Below, piece by piece: positions 34,608 to 43,738 of a stretch of DNA of 64,000 bases. How positions within the stretch are numbered: the first letter of the stretch is position 1; each line of letters starts with the position of its first letter. The translations under genes were made by a program, and so were the position numbers. Below the pieces are notes generated by a model. The model was not told the DNA's origin. It saw only the letters and a program-made list of their open reading frames with translations, and ran no database searches. The DNA comes from DASZTV01 sp036267875 (GTDB taxonomy: Bacteria; Actinomycetota; Actinomycetes; JAFAQI01), in the NCBI GenBank assembly GCA_036267875.1, contig DATAVE010000073.1, positions 41,208 through 105,207 on the forward strand, read 5' to 3'.

Positions 34608-35568
34608 CACGCGGCTGGCTGGACGCGGGCTCGCCGGAGCAGGACGCGGGAAGATCGGCGTCGTCATCCCGGTTCGTGACGGAGCCGCGGTCCTCGCGGA
34701 CGGACTTACCGGTGTGGTGGCCCAGGCGCGTGATCTCGGTGCGGAGGTCGTGGTCGTTGACGACGCGTCGACCGACGGCACGGCTGACGTTGCCCGGGAG
34801 GCCGGGGCCACCGTGCTCGCTCTCGGCTCACCCAGCGGTCCCTACATCGCTCGCAACGCCGGCTGGCGAAGCCTTTCTAGCGACGTCGTCGTCTTCACCG
34901 ACGCGCGGTGCCGACCACAGGCCGGCTGGCTTGCGGCGATCGTTGCACCCTTCGGTGATCCCGAGGTCGCCGTCGCCGGGGGCGACATCGTCACGCTGAG
35001 CGGGCCGACGACGGCGATGCAATGGGCAGCCGAGCAACAGTCGATGCGTATTGCGGTGCACCTCGAGGACGCCTACTACCTACCTGCGGCGACCACAGCG
35101 AACATGGCCGTACGCCGATCAGTGCTGGCGCAGGTCGACGGTTTCGCGGCGATCCGCAGTGGCGGCGACATCGACATCTGCTGGCGGGTGCAGGAGCGCG
35201 GCCTTGGGAAGGTCGTCGCAGCCGACGGCGCGAGGATGGAGATGGTGCCGCGGGAGTCCACGCGCGACGTGCTGCGGCAGTGGCGGCGGTTCGGCTACGG
35301 CCACCTCGAGATGCATCTGCGTCATCCCCAGCGCGGCGAGCTGCAACCGCCGGTGTCGCCGATGACGCTGTCCGCTGCCACTGCCCGGGGCGTCGCAGGC
35401 GTGGTGTTTCGGCCGCGCGGCAGCCGGCGGGTTCGTGCCCTCGATGTTGCGCGAAGCGTGGCCTACCACCGGGCCTACGCCCGTGCGTGGCGAGAGTGGG
35501 AACGCGCCGGGTCGCCGACCTATCAGTCGATCGACGACGCGGCGTCGCCGAACACGGCCGCGACGTAG
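34597..35568 (+). CDS. GT2-family glycosyltransferase
   Basis: This 323-residue protein has a GT-A domain: IGVVIPVRDGA, VVVDDASTDGT, VVFTDARCRP in place of the metal-binding DxD, and GGDIDICWRVQERG as acceptor block. No membrane helix is obvious. Its start overlaps the polymerase stop by 11 nt, so the two are co-transcribed. The 3' end overlaps the convergent GT4 gene by 46 nt, which both frames tolerate. Confidence 0.86.
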   Translation: MASDTRLAGRGLAGAGRGKIGVVIPVRDGAAVLADGLTGVVAQARDLGAEVVVVDDASTDGTADVAREAGATVLALGSPSGPYIARNAGWRSLSSDVVVFTDARCRPQAGWLAAIVAPFGDPEVAVAGGDIVTLSGPTTAMQWAAEQQSMRIAVHLEDAYYLPAATTANMAVRRSVLAQVDGFAAIRSGGDIDICWRVQERGLGKVVAADGARMEMVPRESTRDVLRQWRRFGYGHLEMHLRHPQRGELQPPVSPMTLSAATARGVAGVVFRPRGSRRVRALDVARSVAYHRAYARAWREWERAGSPTYQSIDDAASPNTAAT

Positions 35569-36749
35569 CCGTCGCCGAGCGCTCGCCAGTCGTGGCGACC
35601 CGCGATTGCCAGACCGTCCGTGACCAGCTTTGCGGCAAGTCCGTCGTCGTCGAGCAGCCGAACGATTCGCTCGGCGAGGTCGGATGGCGAGTCGCCGATC
35701 AGCGCACCCGTGCCGTCTGCGACCCCGAGCCCCGTCAGCCCGATGCTGGTCCCTGCGACCGGCCGGCCAGCCGCGAACGCCTCGAGAGCCTTGAGCCGGG
35801 TGCCACTGCCCATCACGAGTGGAACGACTGCGACTCGCGCCGCAGACAGGTACGGCACGATGTCGGGCACGTCGGCGTGGACTGCCACACCCGGTAGATC
35901 GCCGAGTCGGCGTACCTCGTCGGTGGGCGCCCCGCCGACGATCTCCAGAGTCGCCGCCGGCACCGCGGCTTGGACGATCGGCAGAACCTCGCGGCACAGC
36001 CACAGCGCGCCCGTCACGTTGGGTGGTGTGCCTAGGTATCCGGTCATCACGAGCTTCGGCGCGGCAGGAAGGGGGCTGGCCGTGAAGCGGGCTGTGTCGA
36101 CGCCGTTGGCGATCGCGATCGTCCGCCCAGGCACGGCCGCGAGGTCCTCGTCGGACACGCCGATCACCGAGTCGTAGCTGTTGCCGATCCACCGTTCCAA
36201 CCGGCGGTAGGCCGCTTCCTCTCGACCGTAGAGCCAGCGCTGCCTGGCACCGGTGGTGATGTCCTTCAGCTGATGCATGTCGATCGACCCGAGGCGATCG
36301 AGCTCGCATACCCACCGGCCCCGGCGCTGTTTCGGCAGCAGGCGGCTGAATGCGGCGTGCTGCACCACTACCGCGTCGTAAGCATTCGCTGCGTCCAGCC
36401 GGCGTAGCTCAGCCCCGACCAAGCGCGCCGCGTTGCGCGCGACGTAGACCTCGCCAGGACCCTCCGGGCCGAGGGCCGAGCGGAGGTACGTAAGCCGTGC
36501 ACTGATCGTGCCCTTGCGGACGGTCCCGCTCTGGACGTCGCGGGGCACCGCGGCGCACTCGATCACCGAGCGGCACATTCCGCGCACGTCCTCGTCCGTC
36601 AACGGCTCGGGGCCCGCGACCAGCAGATCTACGTCTGCCGCCTCGGCGAGGGCTCGCAAGAAATAGGCCTGCCGGATGCCGCCGCCACCGACGACCGTGT
36701 GCGGGGGCTGTGGGGTGATCCACAGCACCGAGCGGCGAACGGACATCAT
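35523..36749 (-). CDS. GT4-family glycosyltransferase
   Basis: This GT-B glycosyltransferase of about 408 residues has an N-terminal GGGGIRQAYFLRALAE, a linker with NGVDTARF, and a donor-site region PLVMGSGTRLKALEAFAAGR with the conserved Glu. It would transfer a nucleotide-activated sugar. Two ATG codons (36749 and 36746) are adjacent and no strong ribosome site is visible. It is followed on the minus strand by the convergent overlap with the GT2 gene, and the 160-residue coiled-coil gene lies just upstream. Confidence 0.86.
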   Translation of the reverse strand: MMSVRRSVLWITPQPPHTVVGGGGIRQAYFLRALAEAADVDLLVAGPEPLTDEDVRGMCRSVIECAAVPRDVQSGTVRKGTISARLTYLRSALGPEGPGEVYVARNAARLVGAELRRLDAANAYDAVVVQHAAFSRLLPKQRRGRWVCELDRLGSIDMHQLKDITTGARQRWLYGREEAAYRRLERWIGNSYDSVIGVSDEDLAAVPGRTIAIANGVDTARFTASPLPAAPKLVMTGYLGTPPNVTGALWLCREVLPIVQAAVPAATLEIVGGAPTDEVRRLGDLPGVAVHADVPDIVPYLSAARVAVVPLVMGSGTRLKALEAFAAGRPVAGTSIGLTGLGVADGTGALIGDSPSDLAERIVRLLDDDGLAAKLVTDGLAIAGRHDWRALGDGYVAAVFGDAASSID

Positions 36750-36771
36750 CGACAGCGGCAGGACAGCTCGA

Positions 36772-37254
36772 CTACTGCTCCGCGCCGTCCTTCGGTGCGG
36801 TCGCGGGCGCACTCGCTGCGCGCCGACTGCGACGCTCCAGCGGTGCGGTCGTGGAATCGCGCAGCGCCCGAGAGGTCGCGCGGACCGGGCGGGCCGGGGC
36901 ATCCGGCGCGGCGTCCAGCGGTGCCGCAGCCGGTGGCGCGGCAGCGGCGGTCGTCGCTGCGGTGGTGGCTCTGGTCAGCAGCTCATTGGCGAGGGACTGG
37001 CTGTTCGATGCCTGCTCCGCGGCGGCTCGCTCGAGCCCGTCAAGGCGCCTGCCGATCGCCTCGACGGCCCGGCTGAGCTCGGTGACGGCCGTGGTGACCG
37101 CCGACAGAGTCTGGGTGAGGGCCGCGTCGTACGTCGCGTGCTCGACGTGCGGTGCCGCGCCGTTTTCGGTGGTGAACGGCGCAGCAGGGTTCCTTGGTGT
37201 CAACGTGACGGGCTTGAGGTCGACCTGCCAGTCGGCGCTGCGCTGCTTCGCCAC
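36772..37254 (-). CDS. Small coiled-coil protein of unknown function in the polysaccharide locus
   Basis: This is a 160-residue protein starting at GTG 37254, which has GGGAG 5 nt upstream. Residues about 40-90 form a predicted coiled coil (LSAVTTAVTELSRAVEAIGR). They are followed by an Ala/Pro-rich segment (about 105-150) and a basic tail. No domain is recognised. It lies between the methyltransferase and GT4 genes on the same strand and is probably co-transcribed. A scaffold or membrane-complex role is possible, but no function is claimed. Confidence 0.65.
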   Translation of the reverse strand: MAKQRSADWQVDLKPVTLTPRNPAAPFTTENGAAPHVEHATYDAALTQTLSAVTTAVTELSRAVEAIGRRLDGLERAAAEQASNSQSLANELLTRATTAATTAAAAPPAAAPLDAAPDAPARPVRATSRALRDSTTAPLERRSRRAASAPATAPKDGAEQ

Positions 37255-37351
37255 GCGTCTCCCTTTGATGAGCACCTCGCTAACAGCCCCCTCCTACAAC
37301 CACCATAGACGGGGCGACGTCGAGCCCAACTCCCTGTCCTAGGACGGCCCG

Positions 37352-38257
37352 CTAGCCCGGCTTGACCGCGATGACCTGCATTCGATCGCGGAAATCAGGT
37401 GCGACCAGCCGGTCGGCGAACCGCAGGCCTCGGGTTACTCCTACCGAAGCGCGGGCGAGTGACGCTGAGTAGCCGCCCAGGCGCTCGGCGTAGTACGACG
37501 CGGTGAACACCTTGGGGTGACTCGCGGTCTCTACGACCCGTAGACCGTGGCGCTCGAGCAGCCGTCGCATCGAGTCAACCGTGAAGTACTGCACATGCAT
37601 CGGCAGGATGGACCACCAGCGGCTGCCCATCAGCCGAGCCAGCCGCCCGCCGGCGTCCGGGGTGGTCAGATACAGCGCTCCACCCGGTTCGAGCATGTCG
37701 GCGATCAGCCCGATGGCCGCTGACACATCGAGTAGATGCTCGATCACGTCGCACATGACGACGCATCGCATCGAGCCGTCCGCAACGCCGGATTCCCGCA
37801 GATCGCCGAGGCGGACATCGAGGCCGCGCTCCCGGGCTCGCGCGACCGCCCAGGTGGACGGCTCGACCCCGCTGGCCTGCCAGCCGCGCTGGGCGGCCGC
37901 CGACACAAATGAGCCCGTCCAGCAGCCCAGATCGACAAGACGTCCTGGGCTTACGACGGCCTCGATGCGGGCGAGTGAACGGCGCGCGGTCTCCAGCTGT
38001 CCGTCTTCCTCGTCCAGCGATACCGGGTCTGCGGCCTCGCCGTACGCCGCCGCAAGCACCTCATCGGTGGGCGTCTCGGCAAGCGAGGCATGACCGCACT
38101 CGAGACACCGCAGGACGGTGCCGACCGTCTCGCCGTAGCGGTCGGCACTGGGCCGGAACAGGTGCGGGTCGACGCCGTTCTCGGTGGCGTCGCCACCGAC
38201 CTTCCACAGCAAACGGGACCGGGTGCTGCCGCAGACCGGGCAAACCCAGTCGCTCAT
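37352..38257 (-). CDS. SAM-dependent methyltransferase with N-terminal zinc ribbon
   Basis: This 301-residue class I methyltransferase has a Cys-rich N-terminus (CPVCG near residue 6 and CLECGH near 51) that probably binds zinc. The SAM-binding motif is LVDLGCWTGSFV, followed by SGVEPS and CDVIEHLLD. The C-terminal half resembles sugar C-methyltransferase-like enzymes. The 4-nt overlap with the flavoprotein gene upstream shows coupling. It probably methylates a sugar or a glycan in the polysaccharide. Confidence 0.86.
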   Translation of the reverse strand: MSDWVCPVCGSTRSRLLWKVGGDATENGVDPHLFRPSADRYGETVGTVLRCLECGHASLAETPTDEVLAAAYGEAADPVSLDEEDGQLETARRSLARIEAVVSPGRLVDLGCWTGSFVSAAAQRGWQASGVEPSTWAVARARERGLDVRLGDLRESGVADGSMRCVVMCDVIEHLLDVSAAIGLIADMLEPGGALYLTTPDAGGRLARLMGSRWWSILPMHVQYFTVDSMRRLLERHGLRVVETASHPKVFTASYYAERLGGYSASLARASVGVTRGLRFADRLVAPDFRDRMQVIAVKPG

Positions 38258-39561
38258 GTGCTGACTTTCCGGTCGCTGAGGATGGCTGCGGCCGCATCCC
38301 CGCCGATCCGGATGCCCTCGCTCATGCCACGGTCAGCTGGGTAGATCTGCGCGGTGGTCGCAATGTAGAGGCCGTCGAGCTGCGCGCGCAGATCCGGGAT
38401 TCGCTCGCTGTAGCCGAGGGTGACCAGCGGTGCCGCGTAGGGCGTCTTGAACGGGTGCACTGCCGTGACCATCGAGCGGTCGAAGCCCGGGTGTGCGGCC
38501 TCGAGGTTGTCGAGCCATTCGTTGGTCAGGGCCGCTGCGTCGGTCGTCGCGATGTCGCGTTCCGCAGCAGTGAAATACCGACCGAGGTATGTGACGTGGC
38601 GGCCGCCGTAGTCCGAGGCCGGCACGAGGTTGGTCTGCTCGATGATGGCGCCGATGCCGATCGCCGGGTCGCAGACGTTGGTCCAGTAGGTGTTGCTGAT
38701 CGGCCGGTCGGTCTCGATGACCGAGCACACGACGCCCATGCCCTCGGCGGCTGCCCACTTCGGGTCGGTGAACTCTGCCTGGACGAGCCGGTTGATCGCC
38801 GGCATCGCGCCCGTGTAGAGGACCGCGTCCGTCTCGACATCGCCGCCGTCGCCGGCCACGCCGATGACGCGGCCATCGCTCGCCTGAATGGCACTCGCGC
38901 GACTGTTGGTGCGAATCTCGACGCCGAGGGTCTCGAGGCGTGCCGACAGACCATCGAAGAGCTGGCGGAAGCCGCCGCGGAGGTAGCCGAGCTTCTCGCC
39001 GCTGCCCTTTCGCGCGCCGCGGCGCTGCTCGAAGCGACCCCACATCCAGGCGGCCGGGACCTCAGGCGCCGCTGCGCCGAACTTCGCACGCAGCAGCGGG
39101 TCCCACAGCTCGCGGACAGCCGCCGGTCCGGTCGCCTTGGTGAGCCACTCGCGAGCCGGGAGGGTGTCGAGGCTCTGCCAGTCCTTCCATCGCTGCAGCC
39201 GGAGCCCGCCGACGCCCATGCGCAACCGCTCGGGAAGCGTCATGGGACCGAACCGCAGGATGTCCAGCGGCGTCGTAAACGGCCACAGCTTGCCGCCGGT
39301 CAGGACGCCCATCGAGCTGGGCAGCCAGTCGAGCTTCGAGGTCAGCCCGAGCTCGTCGATCAGCGCCCGGATGTGCGACTCGTGCGGAAAGATGTGGTGA
39401 TAGAAGCACTCGAGCGGAGTGCCGCCGATCTCGAAGGAGACGACCAGACCGCCGAGCCGCTCGCCGGCCTCGAACAGCACGACCTCGCGCCCGCCCTCGG
39501 CGAGGCGCAGTGCGGCGGCGGCGCCGGCGATCCCGCCGCCGACGATTACGACCGGCTTCAC
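38254..39561 (-). CDS. FAD-dependent oxidoreductase, UDP-galactopyranose-mutase-like
   Basis: This 435-residue flavoprotein has the N-terminal Rossmann motif VVIVGGGIAGAAAALRLAE, ERLGGLVVSF, and late segments PADRGMSEGIRIGGDAAAA that close the FAD site. The family includes UDP-galactopyranose mutase-like, protoporphyrinogen-oxidase-like and amine-oxidase enzymes. Its position with a DPM1-like transferase and a methyltransferase suggests sugar-nucleotide or lipid-linked sugar modification. The exact substrate is not assigned. It starts 5 nt after the stop of the DPM1-like gene and is coupled by a 4-nt overlap to the methyltransferase. Confidence 0.8.
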   Translation of the reverse strand: MKPVVIVGGGIAGAAAALRLAEGGREVVLFEAGERLGGLVVSFEIGGTPLECFYHHIFPHESHIRALIDELGLTSKLDWLPSSMGVLTGGKLWPFTTPLDILRFGPMTLPERLRMGVGGLRLQRWKDWQSLDTLPAREWLTKATGPAAVRELWDPLLRAKFGAAAPEVPAAWMWGRFEQRRGARKGSGEKLGYLRGGFRQLFDGLSARLETLGVEIRTNSRASAIQASDGRVIGVAGDGGDVETDAVLYTGAMPAINRLVQAEFTDPKWAAAEGMGVVCSVIETDRPISNTYWTNVCDPAIGIGAIIEQTNLVPASDYGGRHVTYLGRYFTAAERDIATTDAAALTNEWLDNLEAAHPGFDRSMVTAVHPFKTPYAAPLVTLGYSERIPDLRAQLDGLYIATTAQIYPADRGMSEGIRIGGDAAAAILSDRKVST

Positions 39562-39566
39562 CGTCG

Positions 39567-40346
39567 TCAGGCCCGGCCGCTCGGGGGAATGGATTGCGTG
39601 CTGCGAACGCCGGCGGGCAGGTGGGACAGCTCCATCGTGGACAGCAGGGTGTGCATCCGGCGCAGCTCGCTGAACGCCCGAATGATCACCTTGATGCTCG
39701 CGCCCTGCGGTTTGCCAGCCGTGCGTGGGAAGTGGCTCACCCCGACCTCGACGACCCGGTAACCGGAGCGCCCCAGCTTCACCATGAGCTCGGTGTTGAC
39801 CATTGCACCGACGCTGTTGAGCTCGAGGCCGTCGAACACCTCACGGCGGAACAGCTTGAAGGCGCAGTCGATGTCGCGCACCGGCACGTAGAACAGCGCG
39901 CGTACCAGGTAGTTCCACGCTCGCGCGTTGACCCGGCGGAAGAACGGGTCGCGCCGCTTGATCCGGTATCCGGCGACCACATCGACGCTTTGGATCAGGT
40001 CGATGAACACTGCCAGCTCGTCGAGGTCGAACTGGTTGTCCGAGTCGGTGAAGAAGACCAAGTCCATCTTGGCTGCGAAGAAGCCGCTCAGGAGCGCGCC
40101 GCCGTACCCCTTGTTCTTCTCGTGCTTGATCAGCCGGACCCGGGGGTCAGCCGCGGACAGCCGCTCGACGATGGCGGCCGTGGAGTCCGACGAGCCGTCG
40201 TCGACGACGATTACCTCGTGATCGGTGCAGTGCCGTGCAGCGACGTCGGTCGCCATCGCGACCGCCTTCTCGATGTTGGCTTCCTCGTTGTAGGCCGGAA
40301 GCACGATCGTCAGCCGTCGCAGCGCAGCCTCTGGCGCGTTCGGCAA
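39567..40346 (-). CDS. DPM1-like GT2 glycosyltransferase (polyprenyl-phosphate sugar synthase)
   Basis: This 259-residue GT-A protein resembles dolichyl- or polyprenyl-phosphate mannosyl/glucosyltransferases. It has LTIVLPAYNEEANIE, VVDDGSSDST, FFTDSDNQFDLDEL (DxD), and RDIDCAFKLFRREV, the last being typical of DPM1 relatives. It has no membrane tail. The product would be a polyprenyl-phosphate-linked sugar used by a GT-C enzyme such as the divergent protein at 40483. The start is TTG at 40346, with GGGG just upstream. It heads the operon with the flavoprotein and the methyltransferase. Confidence 0.87.
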   Translation of the reverse strand: MPNAPEAALRRLTIVLPAYNEEANIEKAVAMATDVAARHCTDHEVIVVDDGSSDSTAAIVERLSAADPRVRLIKHEKNKGYGGALLSGFFAAKMDLVFFTDSDNQFDLDELAVFIDLIQSVDVVAGYRIKRRDPFFRRVNARAWNYLVRALFYVPVRDIDCAFKLFRREVFDGLELNSVGAMVNTELMVKLGRSGYRVVEVGVSHFPRTAGKPQGASIKVIIRAFSELRRMHTLLSTMELSHLPAGVRSTQSIPPSGRA

Positions 40347-40405
40347 CGTTGCCCCGCATTCGACGAGTAGTGGTCTGGTCTGGCGTCAGGCAGCCAACCG
40401 TCCAA

Positions 40406-40426
40406 ATGTTATGCGTCGCACAACAT
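40406..40426. promoter_or_regulatory. 21-bp near-perfect palindrome in divergent promoter region
   Basis: The arms ATGTTATGCG and CGCACAACAT flank a single T and agree at 9 of 10 positions. The site lies between the DPM1-like gene (minus) and the GT-C-like gene (plus), about 60 nt from either start. The near-perfect symmetry and short core look like a homodimer operator controlling both directions. The regulator is unknown. Confidence 0.45.
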
Positions 40427-40482
40427 CGGGCCGGGCCGCCCACTAAGGTTCACATCGGCTCGCAGGACCCTGGGGGTTAGTG

Positions 40483-42531
40483 ATGACTGTCCACCAGTAC
40501 GCCGTCGGCATGGGCGCCACCCTCGTGGTAGTCCTCTGCGCGACGATCGTTGGGCTGGTCGGGCGACGGATACTGGCTCCACGGTGGACGGGCGCGATCG
40601 CCGCGCTGGTCGTCGTAGTGGTCGCCTACTCCTTCCTCGTTGTCGAGGGCGAGCTGCTCGGAGTGTTCGGTGCGTTCGACCGCAATCCGATCGTCATCGC
40701 CTCGGTTGCGTCGGCTGCCGTCGCGCTTGTCCTCGGGCGGGGACGTGGTCGGCCAGACCTTGCCGAGCCCGACGGGACCCCCGAGGAGTTTCCCGAGGTC
40801 GCCAAGGTCGACGTGTTGCCCCGCCGCCGGGACTTCCGGTTTCTGCCGTCCTGGATAGCGAGTGCCTGCGCGGCACTTGTGCTGGCACAGGGACTGATCG
40901 CGGTACGCGCGACGGCGCGCACCGGAAACGTGTTCATCGACGCGCTGCAGTACCACCTCACGATGGCTGCCCACTTCGCGACGAGTCATCACACAGGCGG
41001 CATCGTCCAGCTCGCGCCGGGCTCGCCGGTCCCGTACTACCCGTTCAACAGCGAGTTGCTTCATGGCATGGGCATCGCCCTGCTGCACCGCGACTCGCTG
41101 TCGTTGCTGCTCACTCTCGCCGACCTCGGCGCCGCGCTGCTCGCTGCGTGGTGCGTCGGATCGGCGTACGACCTCGGCCCGGTCGCGTTGTGCGCCGTGA
41201 CGCCCCTGCTGGCGCTACTCGGGATCTACGACGCCAGCGCGATCAACGACTGGATGGCGGTGTGGCCGCTGATCGCCCTGCTCGCGATCGCCGCCCACTT
41301 TCGCAAGGACGGCGATGCCGCCACGGTCGGGTTGCCGTTCCTCGCGGGTTTGGCCGGTGGACTCGCGATGGGCACGAAGCTCAGCCTTCTGGCGCCCACC
41401 CTCGCGCTGTTGGTCGGCTTCCTGTTGTTGGTGCCCAACCGGCGCAAGCCCGCAGCGGCGATCCTGGTCGTCGTCGGTGCCGCGATTACCTCGGTGTACT
41501 GGTACATCCGCGATGCCGTCGCAGTCGGCTCGCCGTTTCCGAGCGAGCACGTTCCCGGCCTGACCCGGGTGCCAATGGCCGGATTCCAGCAGTTCGGGTA
41601 CTCGGTCGCGCACTATCTCGATGACTCGACGGTGATTCGCCAGTACTTCCATCCGGGTCTCGAGTTCTTCTTCGGTAAGGCGTGGATCGCGATCCTGGCG
41701 CTCGCCGCGCTCGGGGTGGTCCTGTCGCTCGTGCTCGGCCCTGGAACCGCGCGCGTGGCCGGAGTGGTCGCCGTCATCGCGACGGGCGCGTATCTGGTGA
41801 CGCCTACCGGCGCGTTCGGTCCGCCCGGACATCCGTACTTGTTCGAGTACAACGTGCGATACGCGCTCCCGGCCGTCGTACTCGGCCTGCTGGGTCTCGC
41901 GATCTCATCGCTCTCCCGGCGATGGCCGCTGGTGGCCTCGCTCGGGTTTCTCGCCTGCCTCGTCGTTGCCCTGCTCGGACCTCGGGTCTGGGCGCTGGGC
42001 ACCAAGGACTGCGCCGTTGCGGCGGCGATTGCGCTGGTGGTCGCGGCCGTTGTCCGGGTGCCGCTCGTCCGCCGATTCGGGACCGTACTCGCGGTTGTCG
42101 CCGTTCTCGTGCTGGCGGCAGCCGGCTACTCCGCCAACAAGACCTACCTGCGCGACCGGTACCACAACGTGGCTGACTCCAAGGGCGCGCTCTACGCCTC
42201 GCTGCAGGATCAAAGTGGCGTCCGGATCGGGGTAATCGGCACCTCGCTGTATCCGTTTCTCGGGCCGACGTTCACCAACACGGTGGACTACATCGGCGAG
42301 ACAGAGGCGCATCACGCGTTCGTCGACTATGCCACCTGCTCCGCGTGGCGCGGGGCAGTCGCGGCGGGCAACTACGCCTACGTGGTCATCGAAACCTCAG
42401 CCGGGAACCCGCCGCCACCGGCTCTCGCCTGGACCCAGACCGACCCTTCGGCGACACCTGTTGTGACGAACGATGCAGGTGGGGTGTTCCAGGTGGGTCC
42501 GGGTTTCGGATCGGCGCCCTGCACCACCTGA
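40483..42531 (+). CDS. GT-C-like polytopic membrane protein
   Basis: This 682-residue protein has about 12 membrane helices and a large loop near residues 150-190 (YHLTMAAHFATSHHTGG then YPFNSELLHGMG). It ends in a soluble C-terminal domain of about 130 residues (GVRIGVIGTSLYPFLGPTF). The topology matches GT-C or PMT/ArnT-like transferases that use polyprenyl-phosphate sugars, although the classic acidic motif in the first loop is not clear. GGGGG lies 6 nt before ATG 40483, and an adjacent GTG at 40480 is an alternative. A DPM1-like gene in divergent position supports a polyprenyl-sugar donor. Confidence 0.72.
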   Translation: MTVHQYAVGMGATLVVVLCATIVGLVGRRILAPRWTGAIAALVVVVVAYSFLVVEGELLGVFGAFDRNPIVIASVASAAVALVLGRGRGRPDLAEPDGTPEEFPEVAKVDVLPRRRDFRFLPSWIASACAALVLAQGLIAVRATARTGNVFIDALQYHLTMAAHFATSHHTGGIVQLAPGSPVPYYPFNSELLHGMGIALLHRDSLSLLLTLADLGAALLAAWCVGSAYDLGPVALCAVTPLLALLGIYDASAINDWMAVWPLIALLAIAAHFRKDGDAATVGLPFLAGLAGGLAMGTKLSLLAPTLALLVGFLLLVPNRRKPAAAILVVVGAAITSVYWYIRDAVAVGSPFPSEHVPGLTRVPMAGFQQFGYSVAHYLDDSTVIRQYFHPGLEFFFGKAWIAILALAALGVVLSLVLGPGTARVAGVVAVIATGAYLVTPTGAFGPPGHPYLFEYNVRYALPAVVLGLLGLAISSLSRRWPLVASLGFLACLVVALLGPRVWALGTKDCAVAAAIALVVAAVVRVPLVRRFGTVLAVVAVLVLAAAGYSANKTYLRDRYHNVADSKGALYASLQDQSGVRIGVIGTSLYPFLGPTFTNTVDYIGETEAHHAFVDYATCSAWRGAVAAGNYAYVVIETSAGNPPPPALAWTQTDPSATPVVTNDAGGVFQVGPGFGSAPCTT

Positions 42532-42574
42532 GAATCACTCGGACGCCGTACGCGAGTCCCCCATTCGGCGGGTC

Positions 42575-42775
42575 ATGATCACCCTCGAGGTGGACGACTC
42601 AGACATTGTGAACGAAGCGATCTCGGCCGAACAGCGGATCAGCGTCGCCATGCGACTGCTGGACGCCCACGTGCCGTTGTCGCTGCTGTTCGACCTGCTT
42701 TCGCCCGACGGCCCCGACAGCGAGGCCATCCTCGAGTCCGAGCGGGCCGAGGGCGTGGCTGTCGGCGCCAGGTAG
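42575..42775 (+). CDS. Small protein of unknown function upstream of ygfZ
   Basis: This 66-residue acidic protein starts at ATG 42575 and ends 33 nt before the YgfZ start. The middle forms a helix (AEQRISVAMRLLDAHVPLSL), followed by a FDLLSPDGPDSEAIL helix. It has no Cys and no membrane segment. Reading-frame use looks coding, but I do not recognise a family and only a weak purine stretch precedes the start. Confidence 0.6.
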   Translation: MITLEVDDSDIVNEAISAEQRISVAMRLLDAHVPLSLLFDLLSPDGPDSEAILESERAEGVAVGAR

Positions 42776-42808
42776 CTGTTTTGCGGCGCTCCTACGATGG
42801 AGCTCGCA

Positions 42809-43723
42809 ATGCCCACTAGCCCTCTCCTCACGCGTCACGGCGCAGTCGCCGGCAACGGCGTGGATGTCGACGTGGCGGACCACTACGGGGACCCCCTGCG
42901 GGAGCAGCGCGTCTTGCTCGGCGAGGGCGGCCTGGTCGACCGATCGCATCGTGGCGTCCTACGGGTCGAGGGGCCAGACCGGCTGAGCTGGTTGCACTCG
43001 CTCACCTCCGCCCATCTGGAGGCCTTGCCCGTCGGTGAGGTTCGCGAAGCGTTGATCCTCTCGCCGCACGGCCATGTCGAGCACCACATGGTGTTGCGGG
43101 ACGACGGCGAGGCGACGTGGCTCACCACCGAGCCGCAGACCTCCGAGACGCTGACCCGCTACCTCGACTCGATGCGTTTCATGCTGCGAGTCGAGGTCGC
43201 CGACCTGTCGTCGTCGTACGCCGTCATGACGCAGGTGTTGGACGACGTCGCGAGTGACGAGCTCGTCTCTCGCGAGGAGCTCGAGCGCTGGGTCGATGCC
43301 AAGTCGCTGCCGCTGGTCGGACACGGCGCCTGGGAGGCCCGTCGGGTCGCGCAGCGCGTGCCCCGACTCGGCTTCGAGACCGACCACCGCACGATCCCGC
43401 ACGAGGTGGGCTGGATCGGTGTCGCAGTCCACTTGAACAAGGGCTGCTACCGCGGGCAAGAGACTGTTGCCCGCGTGCACAACCTCGGTCGCCCGCCGCG
43501 CCGCCTCGTGTTCGGCCATCTCGATGGCACGAGCGATGTGCTCGCGCCGGCACATACCGATATCGAGCTTGACGGTCGGTCGGTCGGATTTCTCGGTACG
43601 GCGCTCCACCATGCCGAGCTCGGCCCGATCGCCCTCGCGGTGATCAAGCGAAACGTGGCCGATGACGCGGCGCTGACCGTCGCTGGGATGGCCATGCGGG
43701 CTGAACGCGTCGTCGACGCCTGA
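42809..43723 (+). CDS. ygfZ: YgfZ/GcvT-fold folate-binding protein
   Basis: This 304-residue protein has the GcvT-like fold and the YgfZ signature NKGCYRGQE, with the conserved Cys. YgfZ proteins support iron-sulfur cluster enzymes through a tetrahydrofolate-dependent step. The start is uncertain. TACGAT (42793-42798) looks like a -10 box and favours ATG 42809 over ATG 42797. The C-terminal barrel reads PPRRLVFGHLDG then GFLGTALHHAELGPIALAVI, as in the family. The DUF4388 gene is convergent 15 nt downstream. Confidence 0.88.
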   Translation: MPTSPLLTRHGAVAGNGVDVDVADHYGDPLREQRVLLGEGGLVDRSHRGVLRVEGPDRLSWLHSLTSAHLEALPVGEVREALILSPHGHVEHHMVLRDDGEATWLTTEPQTSETLTRYLDSMRFMLRVEVADLSSSYAVMTQVLDDVASDELVSREELERWVDAKSLPLVGHGAWEARRVAQRVPRLGFETDHRTIPHEVGWIGVAVHLNKGCYRGQETVARVHNLGRPPRRLVFGHLDGTSDVLAPAHTDIELDGRSVGFLGTALHHAELGPIALAVIKRNVADDAALTVAGMAMRAERVVDA

Positions 43724-43738
43724 CCCTGACTGACAGGC

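Noticed and set aside
32952..34811. A very long minus-strand open frame of about 619 codons
   Set aside because: It is antisense to the polymerase-like gene and the GT2 gene, whose membrane helices and GT2 motifs are convincing. The minus frame is rich in Arg/Ala/Pro/Glu without domain motifs, typical of high-GC shadows.
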